A DNA stretch of 5,773 nucleotides from Deltaproteobacteria bacterium (GTDB lineage: Bacteria > Desulfobacterota > Syntrophia > Syntrophales > Smithellaceae): the NCBI GenBank assembly GCA_009668925.1, contig SBEK01000217.1, positions 1-5,773 of the forward strand, written 5' to 3'. Below, piece after piece: positions 5,767-5,773 of this stretch (position 1 is its first letter; every line of letters starts with the position of its first letter). Under the pieces are notes generated by a model. It saw only the letters and a list, made by a program, of their open reading frames with translations. It was not told the DNA's origin and made no database searches. The position numbers were made by a program, and so were the translations under genes.

Positions 5767-5772
5767 ATTATA
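5767..5772 (-). promoter_or_regulatory. Perfect -10 hexamer at the window edge, alternative lptF promoter
   Basis: TATAAT reads on the minus strand at 5772-5767. Its -35 box would lie beyond the window, so it cannot be judged. If used, the lptF leader would be about 85 bases. The stretch from 5675 to 5773 otherwise holds no gene that I can support. Confidence 0.25.
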
Positions 5773-5773
5773 T

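Overview
The window looks like an ordinary chromosomal stretch from a Gram-negative anaerobe, most plausibly a deltaproteobacterium in the broad sense (Desulfobacterota, Syntrophales-like). That placement is an inference from the gene content and general character of the proteins: an LPS export pair (lptF, lptG), a long proteobacterial-type S-adenosylhomocysteine hydrolase, panC-panD, an AtpZ-like protein and roughly half G+C. No mobile element, CRISPR array, rRNA or tRNA gene is visible.

Layout, left to right. (1) Bases 1-225 hold the 3' part of a small AtpZ/AtpI-family membrane protein, closed by a strong intrinsic terminator at 265-300. (2) Bases 301-461 are non-coding but dense. An AT-rich stretch leads into a stable-RNA-style promoter (332-361), followed by about 50 purine-rich bases with six GGA motifs and a very strong terminator hairpin whose T-run ends 8 bases before the panC start. 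This is the least explained part of the window and may be a small RNA gene or an attenuating leader. (3) panC (462-1319) and panD (1347-1706) form a two-gene pantothenate operon closed by a terminator at 1725-1759. (4) ahcY (1861-3285) has its own promoter region, with a direct repeat, and a terminator hairpin at 3298-3339. (5) On the minus strand and convergent with ahcY, lptF (5674-4517) and lptG (4507-3428) form an operon. A promoter candidate lies at 5697-5726.

Functionally the units are separate housekeeping modules. PanD makes beta-alanine and PanC joins it to pantoate to give pantothenate (vitamin B5, the CoA precursor). AhcY clears S-adenosylhomocysteine made by methyltransferases. 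LptF and LptG form the membrane core of the LptB2FG transporter that extracts LPS from the inner membrane. The best candidates for something undescribed are the putative short GGA-rich RNA ahead of panC, and the way panC translation is set up right behind its terminator.
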